A stretch of DNA of 47,722 bases from Oscillospiraceae bacterium (GTDB lineage Bacteria > Bacillota > Clostridia > Oscillospirales > Acutalibacteraceae), in assembly GCA_902786285.1 (NCBI GenBank), contig CADABX010000008.1:1-47722 (forward strand). The letters are read 5' to 3'. This document shows positions 8,244-14,868 of the stretch, in pieces. Numbering within the stretch: the first letter of the stretch is position 1; each line of letters starts with the position of its first letter. A program made the position numbers and the translations under genes. The notes under the pieces were generated by a model. The model did not search any database. It was not told the DNA's origin and saw nothing but the letters and a program-made list of their open reading frames with translations.

Positions 8244-10883
8244 TTATTTGAGCATGCCGCCGAGAAGATCGGCCGCCTGTTTGATCGCGTCGGGCAGCGC
8301 GTCAATGTTCTTGGCGCCTGCCATGGCGGAATCGGGCTTGCCGCCGCCGGAGCCGCCGGCCAGTTGTGCCACAGCGCGGGCAAGGTTGCCCGCGTGGGCG
8401 CCGGCCGCCACAGCCGCTTTGCCGCAGCAGGTGCAGATATTGCCGCTGCCCTTGGCCTTTTGCACGCCGCCGATGACGCCGACGTAGTCGTCGCCCTTGC
8501 TCTTGACAAGGTCGCACATGCGGCGCAGCTCGTCCACTGTGGTGTCGGGCAGGAACGCCGTAACAAGCTTCACGCTGCCGATTTGCTGCGCATGGTCGAG
8601 CATGCTTTGCGCTTTGGCGTTGGCGATCTGGCCGGACAGCTTTTCGATCTCCTTATCCTTCGCCTTCAGCTCTGCCATCACAGCGCCGGCACGGGAGACG
8701 AGCTCCTTCGCGTTGGCAATCTTGAGCGCGGCCGCCGCGTCGTCGAGCGTCTGCAGCGTACCGTTGACAAACGCGAGCGCGTTCAGACCGGTCACAGCCT
8801 CGATCCGGCGCACACCGGCCGCAACCGAGGATTCCGACACGATCTTAAACAGACCCAGCGCGCCGGTGTTGGGCGCATGGGTACCGCCGCAAAGCTCCAC
8901 GGAGAAGTCGCCGGCTTTGACCACACGCACCACGTCGCCGTATTTTTCGCTGAAGAGCGCCATCGCGCCCATCGCTTTCGCTTCTTCAATCGGCATCTCC
9001 TTTGTTTCCACGGGGATCGCCGCGAGGATCTTTTCGTTGACCATCGTTTCCACTTCGGCGATCTCGTCCTTCGTCATCGCGGAGAAATGCACAAAGTCGA
9101 AACGCATGACATGCTCATCCACAAGCTGACCGGCCTGCTCCACATGGGAGCCGAGCACCTTTCTCAAAGCCGCCTGCAGCAGATGCGCCGCGGTGTGGTT
9201 GCGCATGGTCGCCTGTCGGGCGTCTTTATTGACCGCTGCCGTCACCTTGTCGCCGACAGCAAGATCGTCGCCGGCCGTCAGCACACCGTGGTGCAAAAAC
9301 AGGCCGTCCGCCGTTTTGGTGGTATTCTGCACGGTAAAGACCGTGTCGCCCTTAACGATCACGCCCTTGTCGCCGACCTGGCCGCCGCTTTCGCCGTAAA
9401 ACGGCGTGGCGGAAAGGATCAGCGTCGCTTCGTCGTCGCGGCCGACGCCTTCGGCACGCTCGCCGTCCATCAGGATACCGACGATCTCAGCGTCCGCCGT
9501 CAGCGTTTCGTAGCCGACAAACTGCGTTGCGGCAAGATCCTTCAGCGCGGCGCTGCCGCCCTTCCACGCTTCTGCGCCGGCGTCCTTGCGCGCGGCACGG
9601 GTGCGGATGCGGTTTTCTTCGACCAGCTTGCGGAAGGCGTCTTCGTCCACGGTGTAGCCCTTTTCCTGCAGCAGCTCTTTGGTCAGATCGATCGGGAAGC
9701 CGTAGGTGTCCTGCAGCTTATAGGCGTCTTCGCCGGACAGCACGGTGCCGTCCAGACTGTCGAGCATGTTTTTCAAAAGGCTCAGACCGGTGTCGATCGT
9801 TTTGGCAAACGATTCCTCCTCGGCCTTGATGACCTTGACAATCAGATCGTGCTTTTCCTCAAGATTCGGATAGGCGTTCTTGTTCTCCTGAATCACCGTT
9901 TCGCACACTTCATACAGGAAGGTGCGGTTGATGCCCAGGAGCTTTCCGTGTCTTGCCGCGCGGCGCAGCAGCCGGCGCAAAACATAGCCGCGGCCCTCGT
10001 TGGACGGCATCACGCCGTCGCCGATCATGAAGGTGGTGGAGCGGATATGGTCGGTGATCACGCGCAAAGAGATGTCCTTTTGCAGATCATCGTGATAGTT
10101 GATGCCGGCGATGCGGATCACGTGCTTCATAATGTTTTGCACGGTGTCCACTTCAAAGAGGTTGTCCACGCCCTGCATGATGCACGCCAGACGCTCGAGG
10201 CCCATGCCGGTGTCGATGTTGCAGCTCTTGAGCCGGGCGTAGTTGCCCGCGCCGTCGCTTTCAAACTGGGTGAACACCAGGTTCCAGAATTCCGTGTAGC
10301 GGTCGCAGTCGCAGCCGGGGCCGCAGGTCGGCGAGCCGCAGCCGTATTTTTCACCGCGGTCAAAATAGATTTCCGAGCACGGGCCGCACGGACCTGCGCC
10401 GTGCTCCCAGAAGTTGTCCTCCTTGCCCAGCCGGACGATGTGCGACGGATCCACGCCGACTTCTTTCGTCCAGATGTCAAACGCCTCGTCGTCGTCCTGA
10501 TAGATCGTGACCCAGAGCTTTTCAACGGGCATTTTCATCACTTTCGTGCAAAACTCCCATGCCCACGGGCACGCCTCGTGTTTGAAATAATCGCCAAACG
10601 AAAAGTTGCCCAGCATCTCAAAATAGGTGCCGTGGCGCGCCGTGATACCCACGCGCTCGATATCGGGCGTGCGGATGCATTTCTGGCAGGTTGTCACGCG
10701 GGTGCGCGGCGGCGTCAGTTCGCCGGTGAAATACTTTTTCAGCGGCGCCATGCCCGCGTTGATCAGCAGCAGGCTTTTGTCGTTTTGCGGCACCAGCGAA
10801 AAGCTCGGCAGCCGCAGATGCCCTTTGCTTTCAAAGAATTCCAGATACTTTTCGCGGATCTCGTTGAGTCCCATCCATTCCAT
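8244..10883 (-). CDS. alaS: Alanyl-tRNA synthetase
   Basis: Charges tRNA-Ala. Its 879 residues match the family. The class II catalytic domain starts at FFESKGH; tRNA recognition follows. The editing domain shows HxxxH (RNHTAAHLLQAAL) and CGGTH (VELCGGTHAPNTG), and the DHHA1 C-terminal domain ends in GGSGGGKPDSAMAG. The start at 10883 (MEWMGLN) has GAAGGGAAG about 8 nt upstream; a longer reading from 10967 would run through the T-box terminator and is rejected. It heads the minus-strand operon down to at least 3148 and is controlled by the T-box leader. Confidence 0.98.
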   Translation of the reverse strand: MEWMGLNEIREKYLEFFESKGHLRLPSFSLVPQNDKSLLLINAGMAPLKKYFTGELTPPRTRVTTCQKCIRTPDIERVGITARHGTYFEMLGNFSFGDYFKHEACPWAWEFCTKVMKMPVEKLWVTIYQDDDEAFDIWTKEVGVDPSHIVRLGKEDNFWEHGAGPCGPCSEIYFDRGEKYGCGSPTCGPGCDCDRYTEFWNLVFTQFESDGAGNYARLKSCNIDTGMGLERLACIMQGVDNLFEVDTVQNIMKHVIRIAGINYHDDLQKDISLRVITDHIRSTTFMIGDGVMPSNEGRGYVLRRLLRRAARHGKLLGINRTFLYEVCETVIQENKNAYPNLEEKHDLIVKVIKAEEESFAKTIDTGLSLLKNMLDSLDGTVLSGEDAYKLQDTYGFPIDLTKELLQEKGYTVDEDAFRKLVEENRIRTRAARKDAGAEAWKGGSAALKDLAATQFVGYETLTADAEIVGILMDGERAEGVGRDDEATLILSATPFYGESGGQVGDKGVIVKGDTVFTVQNTTKTADGLFLHHGVLTAGDDLAVGDKVTAAVNKDARQATMRNHTAAHLLQAALRKVLGSHVEQAGQLVDEHVMRFDFVHFSAMTKDEIAEVETMVNEKILAAIPVETKEMPIEEAKAMGAMALFSEKYGDVVRVVKAGDFSVELCGGTHAPNTGALGLFKIVSESSVAAGVRRIEAVTGLNALAFVNGTLQTLDDAAAALKIANAKELVSRAGAVMAELKAKDKEIEKLSGQIANAKAQSMLDHAQQIGSVKLVTAFLPDTTVDELRRMCDLVKSKGDDYVGVIGGVQKAKGSGNICTCCGKAAVAAGAHAGNLARAVAQLAGGSGGGKPDSAMAGAKNIDALPDAIKQAADLLGGMLK

Positions 10884-10901
10884 TGTGTGTGTCTTCCCTT
10901 C

Positions 10902-11136
10902 AAAAAAAATAAAGCGCTCCCGCACGCCGGGGTGAGCAAAGCCCACGGTACCACCCGGCTTGTGCAAAAAGCACCACTTTTTCCCGTTAACGCCGGGGAT
11001 ACGTCACGCCTTTCGGCGGCGGCTCCAAAGGGGCAGCAAAGCAGTCCGCTGACCCGCGCGCGCTTGCAGCCGTGGCGCACGCTCTCTGTTGGCCGGATCC
11101 GCCTTGATTCTTTGTCAAAGCCTTTGAAAATATAAC
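10902..11136 (-). promoter_or_regulatory. T-box leader (tRNA-Ala riboswitch) of alaS
   Basis: On the minus strand 10942-10956 reads GGGTGGTACCGTGGG, the T-box antiterminator sequence. Its TGGT bulge can pair with the ACCA end of tRNA-Ala. Downstream lies a competing terminator stem (GCT..CCCG / CGGG..AGC) followed by TTTATTTTTTTT, about 10902-10937. Upstream, AGAGAGC and a GC-rich stem fit stem I with a loop that contains GCT and GCA alanine codons; which is the specifier cannot be fixed by eye. Uncharged tRNA-Ala should favour readthrough into alaS. Confidence 0.93.
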
Positions 11137-11142
11137 AAATGT

Positions 11143-11171
11143 ATTTTACACGCTTTCGTGCGGTTTGTCAA
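11143..11171 (-). promoter_or_regulatory. Promoter of the alaS operon
   Basis: TTGACA-N17-TAAAAT on the minus strand (-35 at 11166-11171, -10 at 11143-11148), giving a leader of roughly 250 nt that contains the T-box. Confidence 0.88.
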
Positions 11172-11184
11172 GCAAAACGGCAAA

Positions 11185-11217
11185 GAAAACGGACGGAACC
11201 GGTCGGCTCCGTCCGAA
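11185..11217 (-). terminator. Terminator of the SDR gene
   Basis: Minus-strand stem GGACGGA / TCCGTCC (11191-11214) followed by GTTTTCTTT, 14 nt after the stop of the dehydrogenase gene and just before the alaS promoter. Confidence 0.8.
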
Positions 11218-11228
11218 AGATCATGCGC

Positions 11229-12002
11229 TTACATACAGGTGTAGCCGCCGTCGACCGGCAGATTGACGCCGGTAACATAGGACGACGCCTTCGACGCAAA
11301 GAACAGCGCCGCACTGTCGAGTTCTCCCTCTTCGCCATAGCGTTCTTCGGGGATCATGGTTTTGGCGTTTTGCTGGAAGAAATCGCTGTTCAGCGTATCG
11401 CGGGTCAGATCGGTATAGAAATAGCCCGGGCAGATCGCGTTGACAGTGATGTTGTATTTGCCCCATTCGGCAGCCAGCGCACGGGTCAGGTTGACCACGC
11501 CGCCCTTGGCTGCGTGATACGGTGCGGAGCCGGCGATCTTGTTGCCAACAAGGCCGTACATGGACGCGATGTTGATCACACGGCCGTACTTTGCCGGGAT
11601 CATCGCTTTCTTTGCCACGGCGCGTGCCACGCGGAAGGAGCCGAACAGGTCGATGTTCATCTCGTTGCCGAACTGCTCGTCGGTGATATCTTCGGCGGGC
11701 GCCACAGCGCCGGTGCCTGCGTTGTTCACAAGAATATCGATGCGGCCGAATTTCGCCAGAACGGCGTCCACCATCGCTTCCACCTGTGCGGTGTCGGTGA
11801 TATCGCAGCGGACAGCCAGCGTTTCCACGCCGTATTCCGCTTTGATCGCGGCGGCAACGTCGTCGATCATGTTCTGTCTGCGCGCCACGGCAACAATGGC
11901 CGCGCCCTGGTTGGCGAGCGCCTTTGCCATCTGGACGCCGAGGCCGGTGGAGCAGCCGGTGACGATGGCAACCTGTCCCTTGAGATCAAAATAGTTTTTC
12001 AT
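11229..12002 (-). CDS. Short-chain dehydrogenase/reductase
   Basis: A 257-residue classical SDR. The nucleotide-binding motif is TGCSTGLGVQMAKAL (TGxxxGxG), followed by NNAGTG and the catalytic Ser-Tyr-Lys set (NIASMYG and YHAAKGG). The C-terminus PVDGGYTCM is the usual SDR end. The overall pattern is closest to gluconate 5-dehydrogenase-like/3-ketoacyl reductase-like NAD(P)-dependent enzymes; the substrate is not certain. It forms a single-gene transcript with promoter at 12049 and terminator at 11185. RBS GGAGG lies 9 nt upstream of the ATG. Confidence 0.9.
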   Translation of the reverse strand: MKNYFDLKGQVAIVTGCSTGLGVQMAKALANQGAAIVAVARRQNMIDDVAAAIKAEYGVETLAVRCDITDTAQVEAMVDAVLAKFGRIDILVNNAGTGAVAPAEDITDEQFGNEMNIDLFGSFRVARAVAKKAMIPAKYGRVINIASMYGLVGNKIAGSAPYHAAKGGVVNLTRALAAEWGKYNITVNAICPGYFYTDLTRDTLNSDFFQQNAKTMIPEERYGEEGELDSAALFFASKASSYVTGVNLPVDGGYTCM

Positions 12003-12048
12003 GGTTACAACCTCCGTTGGTCAGTTTCCCGTTATGCGGGTCGTTTCT

Positions 12049-12077
12049 ATTATACCTGCCGCGAAGAGAAAAAGCAA
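12049..12077 (-). promoter_or_regulatory. Promoter of the SDR gene
   Basis: TTGCTT (12072-12077), 17-bp spacer, TATAAT (12049-12054) on the minus strand. Confidence 0.85.
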
Positions 12078-12177
12078 GTCAAAAGTTAGCAAAGACTTAC
12101 TTTTTCGTCAAATTTGTGTTATAGGTTGCACAGATTTCCCGATTATTGAAACAAATTGTGAAAAATCACAAGCGCGC

Positions 12178-12228
12178 TTGCATTTTACGGGTTCGTGTGC
12201 TAAAATATGGACAGTGAACAACGGTTCA
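12178..12228 (+). promoter_or_regulatory. Promoter and 5' hairpin of peptide unit 1
   Basis: TTGCAT (12178-12183), 17-bp spacer, TAAAAT (12201-12206). Transcription should begin near 12213. The RNA would begin with the hairpin TGAAC-aacg-GTTCA (12215-12228). Confidence 0.85.
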
Positions 12229-12260
12229 TCGATTCTATTTAAATTATGGAGGAACATACT

Positions 12261-12401
12261 ATGGATTTCATCAAGACCCTTATCGATCAGATTCTCGGCG
12301 CGATCAAGGCAATCGGCAGCGACAACAGCAAGATCGGCAACGTCATCGACGCGCTCAAGAACATCTTTGCGAGCCTCGGCAAAAAAGACGACGCTGAATA
12401 A
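12261..12401 (+). CDS. Amphipathic small peptide 1 (46 aa)
   Basis: Unrecognised 46-residue peptide starting MDFIKTLIDQILGAIKAIGS. An Ile/Leu-rich amphipathic helix (2-19) is followed by a polar SDNSKIG turn, a second amphipathic helix (NVIDALKNIFASLG) and an acidic tail KKDDAE. No signal peptide, double-glycine leader or cysteines. GGAGG lies 8 nt before the ATG. It is the first of eight similarly built genes, each with its own control signals. Size and helix pattern recall leaderless bacteriocins and staphylococcal beta-type phenol-soluble modulins, but no sequence homology is claimed. Confidence 0.82.
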   Translation: MDFIKTLIDQILGAIKAIGSDNSKIGNVIDALKNIFASLGKKDDAE

Positions 12402-12415
12402 GAACCAACCGAAGA

Positions 12416-12447
12416 ACGGCTGCCGCGGCGGCCGTTTTTCTTTTTTC
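12416..12447 (+). terminator. Terminator of peptide unit 1
   Basis: ACGGC / GCCGT stem with a GC-rich interior (12416-12435) followed by TTTTCTTTTTT. Confidence 0.8.
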
Positions 12448-12725
12448 GGGGCAGATTTCCCCTGCGCCAATGGTATCAGCTTCAGAAAAAGCGTTGCCCT
12501 CCCCGCTGCCACTGCAACGCAGGCGCGGCTATATGGGGAGGGCTTTTGTTGCCTGCTCCTTAAGTTAATGACTTTCCCCTGTGTGCAGCCGCTCACCGGA
12601 AAAGCGCGCAAAATCGGCACCAAAATTCCGGAAAGAGGAAGGAAATTACACCGATTTTATACATTTTATCCAAATTATTAAAACATCTTTTTACATTTTT
12701 TGTGCGCTTTATTCCGATGAATCTA
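12448..12725. other. Peptide 1-2 spacer with competing hairpins
   Basis: No gene is seen. It holds GCGTTG (12491-12496) that can pair with CAACGC (12515-12520), and GCCCTCCCC (12496-12504) that can pair with GGGGAGGGC (12535-12543) followed by TTTTGTTG. The two helices share bases and exclude one another, so this could be a terminator/antiterminator or a small RNA. The rest is AT-rich. Confidence 0.5.
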
Positions 12726-12786
12726 TTGATTTTTTGTAAACAATGTGTTAATATATTCCCGTGAGATGAGATCTCGAAACACTCAC
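12726..12786 (+). promoter_or_regulatory. Promoter and 5' hairpin of peptide unit 2
   Basis: TTGATT (12726-12731), 17-bp spacer, TAATAT (12749-12754). The expected transcript start near 12761 coincides with the hairpin GAGAT-gag-ATCTC, which is enclosed by an outer GTGAG / CTCAC pairing option. Confidence 0.85.
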
Positions 12787-12815
12787 AACATATTTTATTA
12801 AGGAGGATATATCCC

Positions 12816-12980
12816 ATGAAAGACTACATCCAAAAAGCTAGCAACATTGGTCTTGCTATCATCAAAATCGTGAAGGCTATCTTCAAGATCTTCGGCATCA
12901 AAGAGCTTGAATATGATGTGACCGGCGAAAACTGGGATAACATCAAAGACGGACTTGATACCATCGCTGACCAGTTCTAA
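12816..12980 (+). CDS. Amphipathic small peptide 2 (54 aa)
   Basis: Unrecognised 54-residue peptide. Residues 5-29 form a cationic, Ile-rich amphipathic helix (AIIKIVKAIFKIFGIK). Residues 30-40 are an acidic linker with the array's only Trp in this region (ENWDN). Residues 41-54 form an acidic helix (IKDGLDTIADQF). No Cys and no signal peptide. AGGAGG lies 9 nt upstream. The plus-charged first helix and minus-charged second helix recur in the other units. Confidence 0.85.
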   Translation: MKDYIQKASNIGLAIIKIVKAIFKIFGIKELEYDVTGENWDNIKDGLDTIADQF

Positions 12981-13000
12981 GTCAAAACAAAACAAAAGAA

Positions 13001-13030
13001 AGAGTCGGGTTTCCGGCTCTTTTCTTTTTA
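13001..13030 (+). terminator. Terminator of peptide unit 2
   Basis: AGAGTCGG-gttt-CCGGCTCT with one G-T pair, then TTTCTTTTT. The TCGG...CCGGC core recurs in several other units of the array. Confidence 0.85.
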
Positions 13031-13072
13031 CATTTTTCTTAATGGAATTACCAGCGTTTTTTTTAAAACCTC

Positions 13073-13101
13073 TTGTATTTTGCGGGCGGATATGATAGAA
13101 T
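13073..13101 (+). promoter_or_regulatory. Promoter of peptide unit 3
   Basis: TTGTAT (13073-13078), 17-bp spacer, TAGAAT (13096-13101). This unit has only a weak 5' pairing (TTG / CAA, 13106-13122), unlike the others. Confidence 0.82.
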
Positions 13102-13145
13102 AGCCTTGCTAATAATAAACAATGAAGTAATAGGAGGAAATAATT

Positions 13146-13316
13146 ATGGATTTCGATAAGATCAAGGGGTTCTTCAACGGCGTGATTAAGCTTGTTGCGA
13201 AGATTTTTGAACTCTGGCTGTCAGACAAAGATATCGCTGACCTCGGCGAAGACAACAGCAATGTCAACACCATCATCGACGAAATGGAAAACATCTTTAA
13301 CCAGTTCAAGAAATAA
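13146..13316 (+). CDS. Amphipathic small peptide 3 (56 aa)
   Basis: Unrecognised 56-residue peptide opening MDFDKIKGFFNGVIKLVAKI, clearly related to peptides 5 and 6 (MD-[FY]-x-KI-x-x-[LF]FN). The first helix runs to about residue 26 (KIFELWLS), then an acidic/Asn-rich stretch (DKDIADLGEDNSNVN) and a second acidic helix IIDEMENIFNQFKK. Calculated net charge is about -4. No cysteine or leader. AGGAGG 7 nt before the ATG. Confidence 0.85.
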   Translation: MDFDKIKGFFNGVIKLVAKIFELWLSDKDIADLGEDNSNVNTIIDEMENIFNQFKK

Positions 13317-13329
13317 GTCATCATAAGAG

Positions 13330-13358
13330 CAGGAAGCAAAACCGTTTCCTGTTTTTTT
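13330..13358 (+). terminator. Terminator of peptide unit 3
   Basis: CAGGAA / TTCCTG stem followed by seven T. Confidence 0.75.
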
Positions 13359-13369
13359 ATCGCTGATAC

Positions 13370-13420
13370 TTGCTTTTTCTATATAAGTATGCTAGAATAC
13401 AGCCATGAGATTACCATCTC
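13370..13420 (+). promoter_or_regulatory. Promoter and 5' hairpin of peptide unit 4
   Basis: TTGCTT (13370-13375), 17-bp spacer, TAGAAT (13393-13398). The hairpin GAGAT-tacc-ATCTC (13407-13420) lies at the expected RNA 5' end (start near 13405). Confidence 0.87.
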
Positions 13421-13445
13421 TGAAATCTTTTAAGGAGGAAATACT

Positions 13446-13601
13446 ATGGAAGAATTTATTGCTATTCTTGATCAGTTGGTCGCATTTTTGATGAAACTGC
13501 TCAAAAACATCGGCGCGTTCGGCGACAACGATAAGCTCCCCGGCGTGCTGCAGCAGTACTATGACGACGCCAAAACGGTTGGCGAAGCAATCGCTGAATA
13601 A
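13446..13601 (+). CDS. Amphipathic small peptide 4 (51 aa)
   Basis: Unrecognised 51-residue peptide. Residues 2-25 form an amphipathic helix (AILDQLVAFLMKLLKNIGAFG), sharing the KLLKN[IV]G segment with peptide 6. A DNDKLPG turn follows, then an acidic C-terminal helix with a YYDDAK segment. AGGAGG 7 nt before the ATG. No Cys, no signal peptide. Confidence 0.85.
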   Translation: MEEFIAILDQLVAFLMKLLKNIGAFGDNDKLPGVLQQYYDDAKTVGEAIAE

Positions 13602-13612
13602 GTTTATACAGC

Positions 13613-13639
13613 ATAAGCCGGTCATCCGGCTTATTTTTT
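13613..13639 (+). terminator. Terminator of peptide unit 4
   Basis: Perfect 9-bp stem ATAAGCCGG-tcat-CCGGCTTAT, then TTTTT. Confidence 0.92.
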
Positions 13640-13674
13640 ATGAATAAATCTTTAATTTTTTTCAAACAAATGTA

Positions 13675-13724
13675 TTGAAATTCCGGAAATAATATGGTAG
13701 TATAGTTGCAGGATTTCCATATCC
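13675..13724 (+). promoter_or_regulatory. Promoter and 5' hairpin of peptide unit 5
   Basis: TTGAAA (13675-13680), 17-bp spacer, TAGTAT (13698-13703). The hairpin GGAT-ttccat-ATCC (13711-13724) lies at the expected RNA 5' end. Confidence 0.86.
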
Positions 13725-13749
13725 GAGTTTTCAGAAAGGAGAAACAACG

Positions 13750-13917
13750 ATGGATTACAACAAGATTAAGGAATTGTTCAACACCTTCCTTGGCTTTTTG
13801 ACCAAGCTGCTTGTCGGTCTCGGCGTTCTCGAGAGCGAAGACAAGACTCCGTACGGCGAATACATCAACGATTTCGTCGGCCTTGCCGATCAAGTCAAAG
13901 ACGCACTCGACAAATAA
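13750..13917 (+). CDS. Amphipathic small peptide 5 (55 aa)
   Basis: Unrecognised 55-residue peptide opening MDYNKIKELFNTFLGFLTKL, the closest relative of peptide 6 (LFNTF[LV]GFL.KLL). The hydrophobic helix runs to about residue 27. The linker LESEDKTPYGEYIN is acidic, and the last helix ends VKDALDK, like peptide 6's IKDAFNK. GAAAGGAG lies about 8 nt before the ATG. Peptides 5 and 6 probably arose by duplication. Confidence 0.87.
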   Translation: MDYNKIKELFNTFLGFLTKLLVGLGVLESEDKTPYGEYINDFVGLADQVKDALDK

Positions 13918-13930
13918 GTTTTTTGTGCAC

Positions 13931-13960
13931 AAAAAGTCGGGCAACCGGCTTTTTCTTTTT
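13931..13960 (+). terminator. Terminator of peptide unit 5
   Basis: AAAAAGTCGG-gcaa-CCGGCTTTTT then CTTTTT. The preceding TTTTTTGTGCAC also occurs after peptide 6, so the duplication included the 3' end. Confidence 0.88.
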
Positions 13961-14002
13961 GCCTTTTTTTGAACAATTTTTAAATATTATTTGTCCAAAC
14001 AC

Positions 14003-14051
14003 TTGCTTTTTTTCATAATATGTGGTAGTATACATCCATGAGTTCTGCTCA
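14003..14051 (+). promoter_or_regulatory. Promoter and 5' hairpin of peptide unit 6
   Basis: TTGCTT (14003-14008), 17-bp spacer, TAGTAT (14026-14031). Hairpin TGAG-ttctg-CTCA (14039-14051) at the expected RNA 5' end. Confidence 0.86.
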
Positions 14052-14074
14052 AATCTAACAAGGAGGAAAACAAA

Positions 14075-14242
14075 ATGGATTTTGATAAAATCATCAGCCT
14101 GTTCAACACGTTCGTTGGATTTCTTCAGAAGCTGCTCAAAAACGTCGGCGTGATCGGCGCAGAAGATGAAGACAAAGCAAACGGCTACAAGGGCGACATC
14201 GACAGCCTGATCAATGCGATCAAAGACGCGTTCAACAAATAA
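14075..14242 (+). CDS. Amphipathic small peptide 6 (55 aa)
   Basis: Unrecognised 55-residue peptide opening MDFDKIISLFNTFVGFLQKL. The amphipathic hydrophobic helix spans about 3-27, followed by a very acidic linker (GAEDEDKANGYKGDID) and a C-terminal helix SLINAIKDAFNK. It shares its start with peptide 3, its core with peptide 5 and KLLKN[IV]G with peptide 4, which ties these units into one family. AGGAGG 9 nt before the ATG. Confidence 0.87.
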   Translation: MDFDKIISLFNTFVGFLQKLLKNVGVIGAEDEDKANGYKGDIDSLINAIKDAFNK

Positions 14243-14257
14243 GATTTTTTGTGCACG

Positions 14258-14287
14258 AAAAGTCGGGAAACCGGCTTTTTCTTTTTT
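14258..14287 (+). terminator. Terminator of peptide unit 6
   Basis: AAAAGTCGG-gaaa-CCGGCTTTT followed by TCTTTTTT. Confidence 0.88.
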
Positions 14288-14365
14288 CTCGTAATTGTGT
14301 CATATATTCTGTATTGCTTTGACAAAAAATTCACAAATAGAACAAAGCTTTTTCTCTGCCTGCCC

Positions 14366-14418
14366 TTGTCTTTTTCTTCACAATATGTTAATATATAGCC
14401 ATGAGAAACAGCATTCTC
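14366..14418 (+). promoter_or_regulatory. Promoter and 5' hairpin of peptide unit 7
   Basis: TTGTCT (14366-14371), 17-bp spacer, TAATAT (14389-14394). Hairpin GAGAA-acagca-TTCTC (14403-14418) at the expected RNA 5' end (start near 14401). Confidence 0.87.
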
Positions 14419-14447
14419 GAAAAAAAATGAACGGAGGAAGTATCTTA

Positions 14448-14606
14448 ATGGAAAAGTATCTTGACAAATTTCAGGCCATCCTTGGCGGCATTATGAAACT
14501 CATGTATCGTGTTTTCGGTATCTTCGGTGTAGTTTCTAAAGATGACACGACCGGCGAGCAGTTGGCTGACGCTTTCAAACAGTTCGCAGAGGATATCAAA
14601 GGTTAA
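14448..14606 (+). CDS. Amphipathic small peptide 7 (52 aa)
   Basis: Unrecognised 52-residue peptide. Residues 2-30 are a hydrophobic amphipathic helix with Met/Leu/Phe (LGGIMKLMYRVFGIFGVVS), whose [KR][IV]FGIFG motif resembles peptide 2's KIFGI. The linker KDDTTGE is acidic and the last helix is LADAFKQFAEDIKG. The start at 14448 follows CGGAGG; a longer reading from 14295 has no RBS and crosses the promoter. Peptide 8 follows after 57 nt without a recognisable promoter of its own. Confidence 0.86.
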   Translation: MEKYLDKFQAILGGIMKLMYRVFGIFGVVSKDDTTGEQLADAFKQFAEDIKG

Positions 14607-14610
14607 CAAC

Positions 14611-14636
14611 AAAAAGGCCGGGTGACCGGCTTTTTT
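14611..14636 (+). terminator. Weak terminator between peptides 7 and 8
   Basis: GCCGG-gtga-CCGGC followed by six T. It is shorter than most terminators in the array, so readthrough into peptide 8 is plausible. Confidence 0.7.
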
Positions 14637-14663
14637 ACAAAGCTTACAAAGGAGGATCATTGT

Positions 14664-14819
14664 ATGAGAACCTTGCTCAATTCCATTTTCAACATGGCCA
14701 TCACCCTGCTCAACATGGCAGACAACAACGGCGCTGCCCCGCGCATCTTTTATCTGTTCCAGCGCCGCATCAACGGCTTTATGGATCTGTTCGGCATCAC
14801 CGACGAAACCTTTGGCTGA
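14664..14819 (+). CDS. Small peptide 8 (51 aa), divergent
   Basis: Unrecognised 51-residue peptide, the odd one of the array. It opens MRTLLNSIFNMAITLLNMAD, an uncharged amphipathic helix, then NNGAAPRIFYLFQRRINGFM, which is basic, and ends DLFGITDETFG. Unlike the others it has four Arg, no Lys and only three Asp plus one Glu. AGGAGG lies 7 nt before the ATG, yet no promoter is visible. It is probably expressed with peptide 7 as a two-peptide unit, and a strong terminator follows. Confidence 0.75.
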   Translation: MRTLLNSIFNMAITLLNMADNNGAAPRIFYLFQRRINGFMDLFGITDETFG

Positions 14820-14828
14820 GAACACGCC

Positions 14829-14857
14829 GACCGGCTTTGCGCCGGTCTTTTCTTTTT
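14829..14857 (+). terminator. Strong terminator closing the peptide array
   Basis: GACCGGC-tttgc-GCCGGTC then TTTTCTTTTT, 10 nt after the stop of peptide 8. Confidence 0.92.
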
Positions 14858-14868
14858 GCCCAAAAGGA

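Noticed and set aside
8043-11135. A plus-strand reading frame of about 1,030 codons opposite alaS
   Set aside because: It is the complement of a clear alaS gene with all motifs, has no RBS or recognisable domain, and such mirror frames are common in GC-rich genes.
14295-14606. Longer version of peptide 7 starting at 14295
   Set aside because: It would start upstream of the promoter for this unit and lacks an RBS; the ATG at 14448 has CGGAGG.
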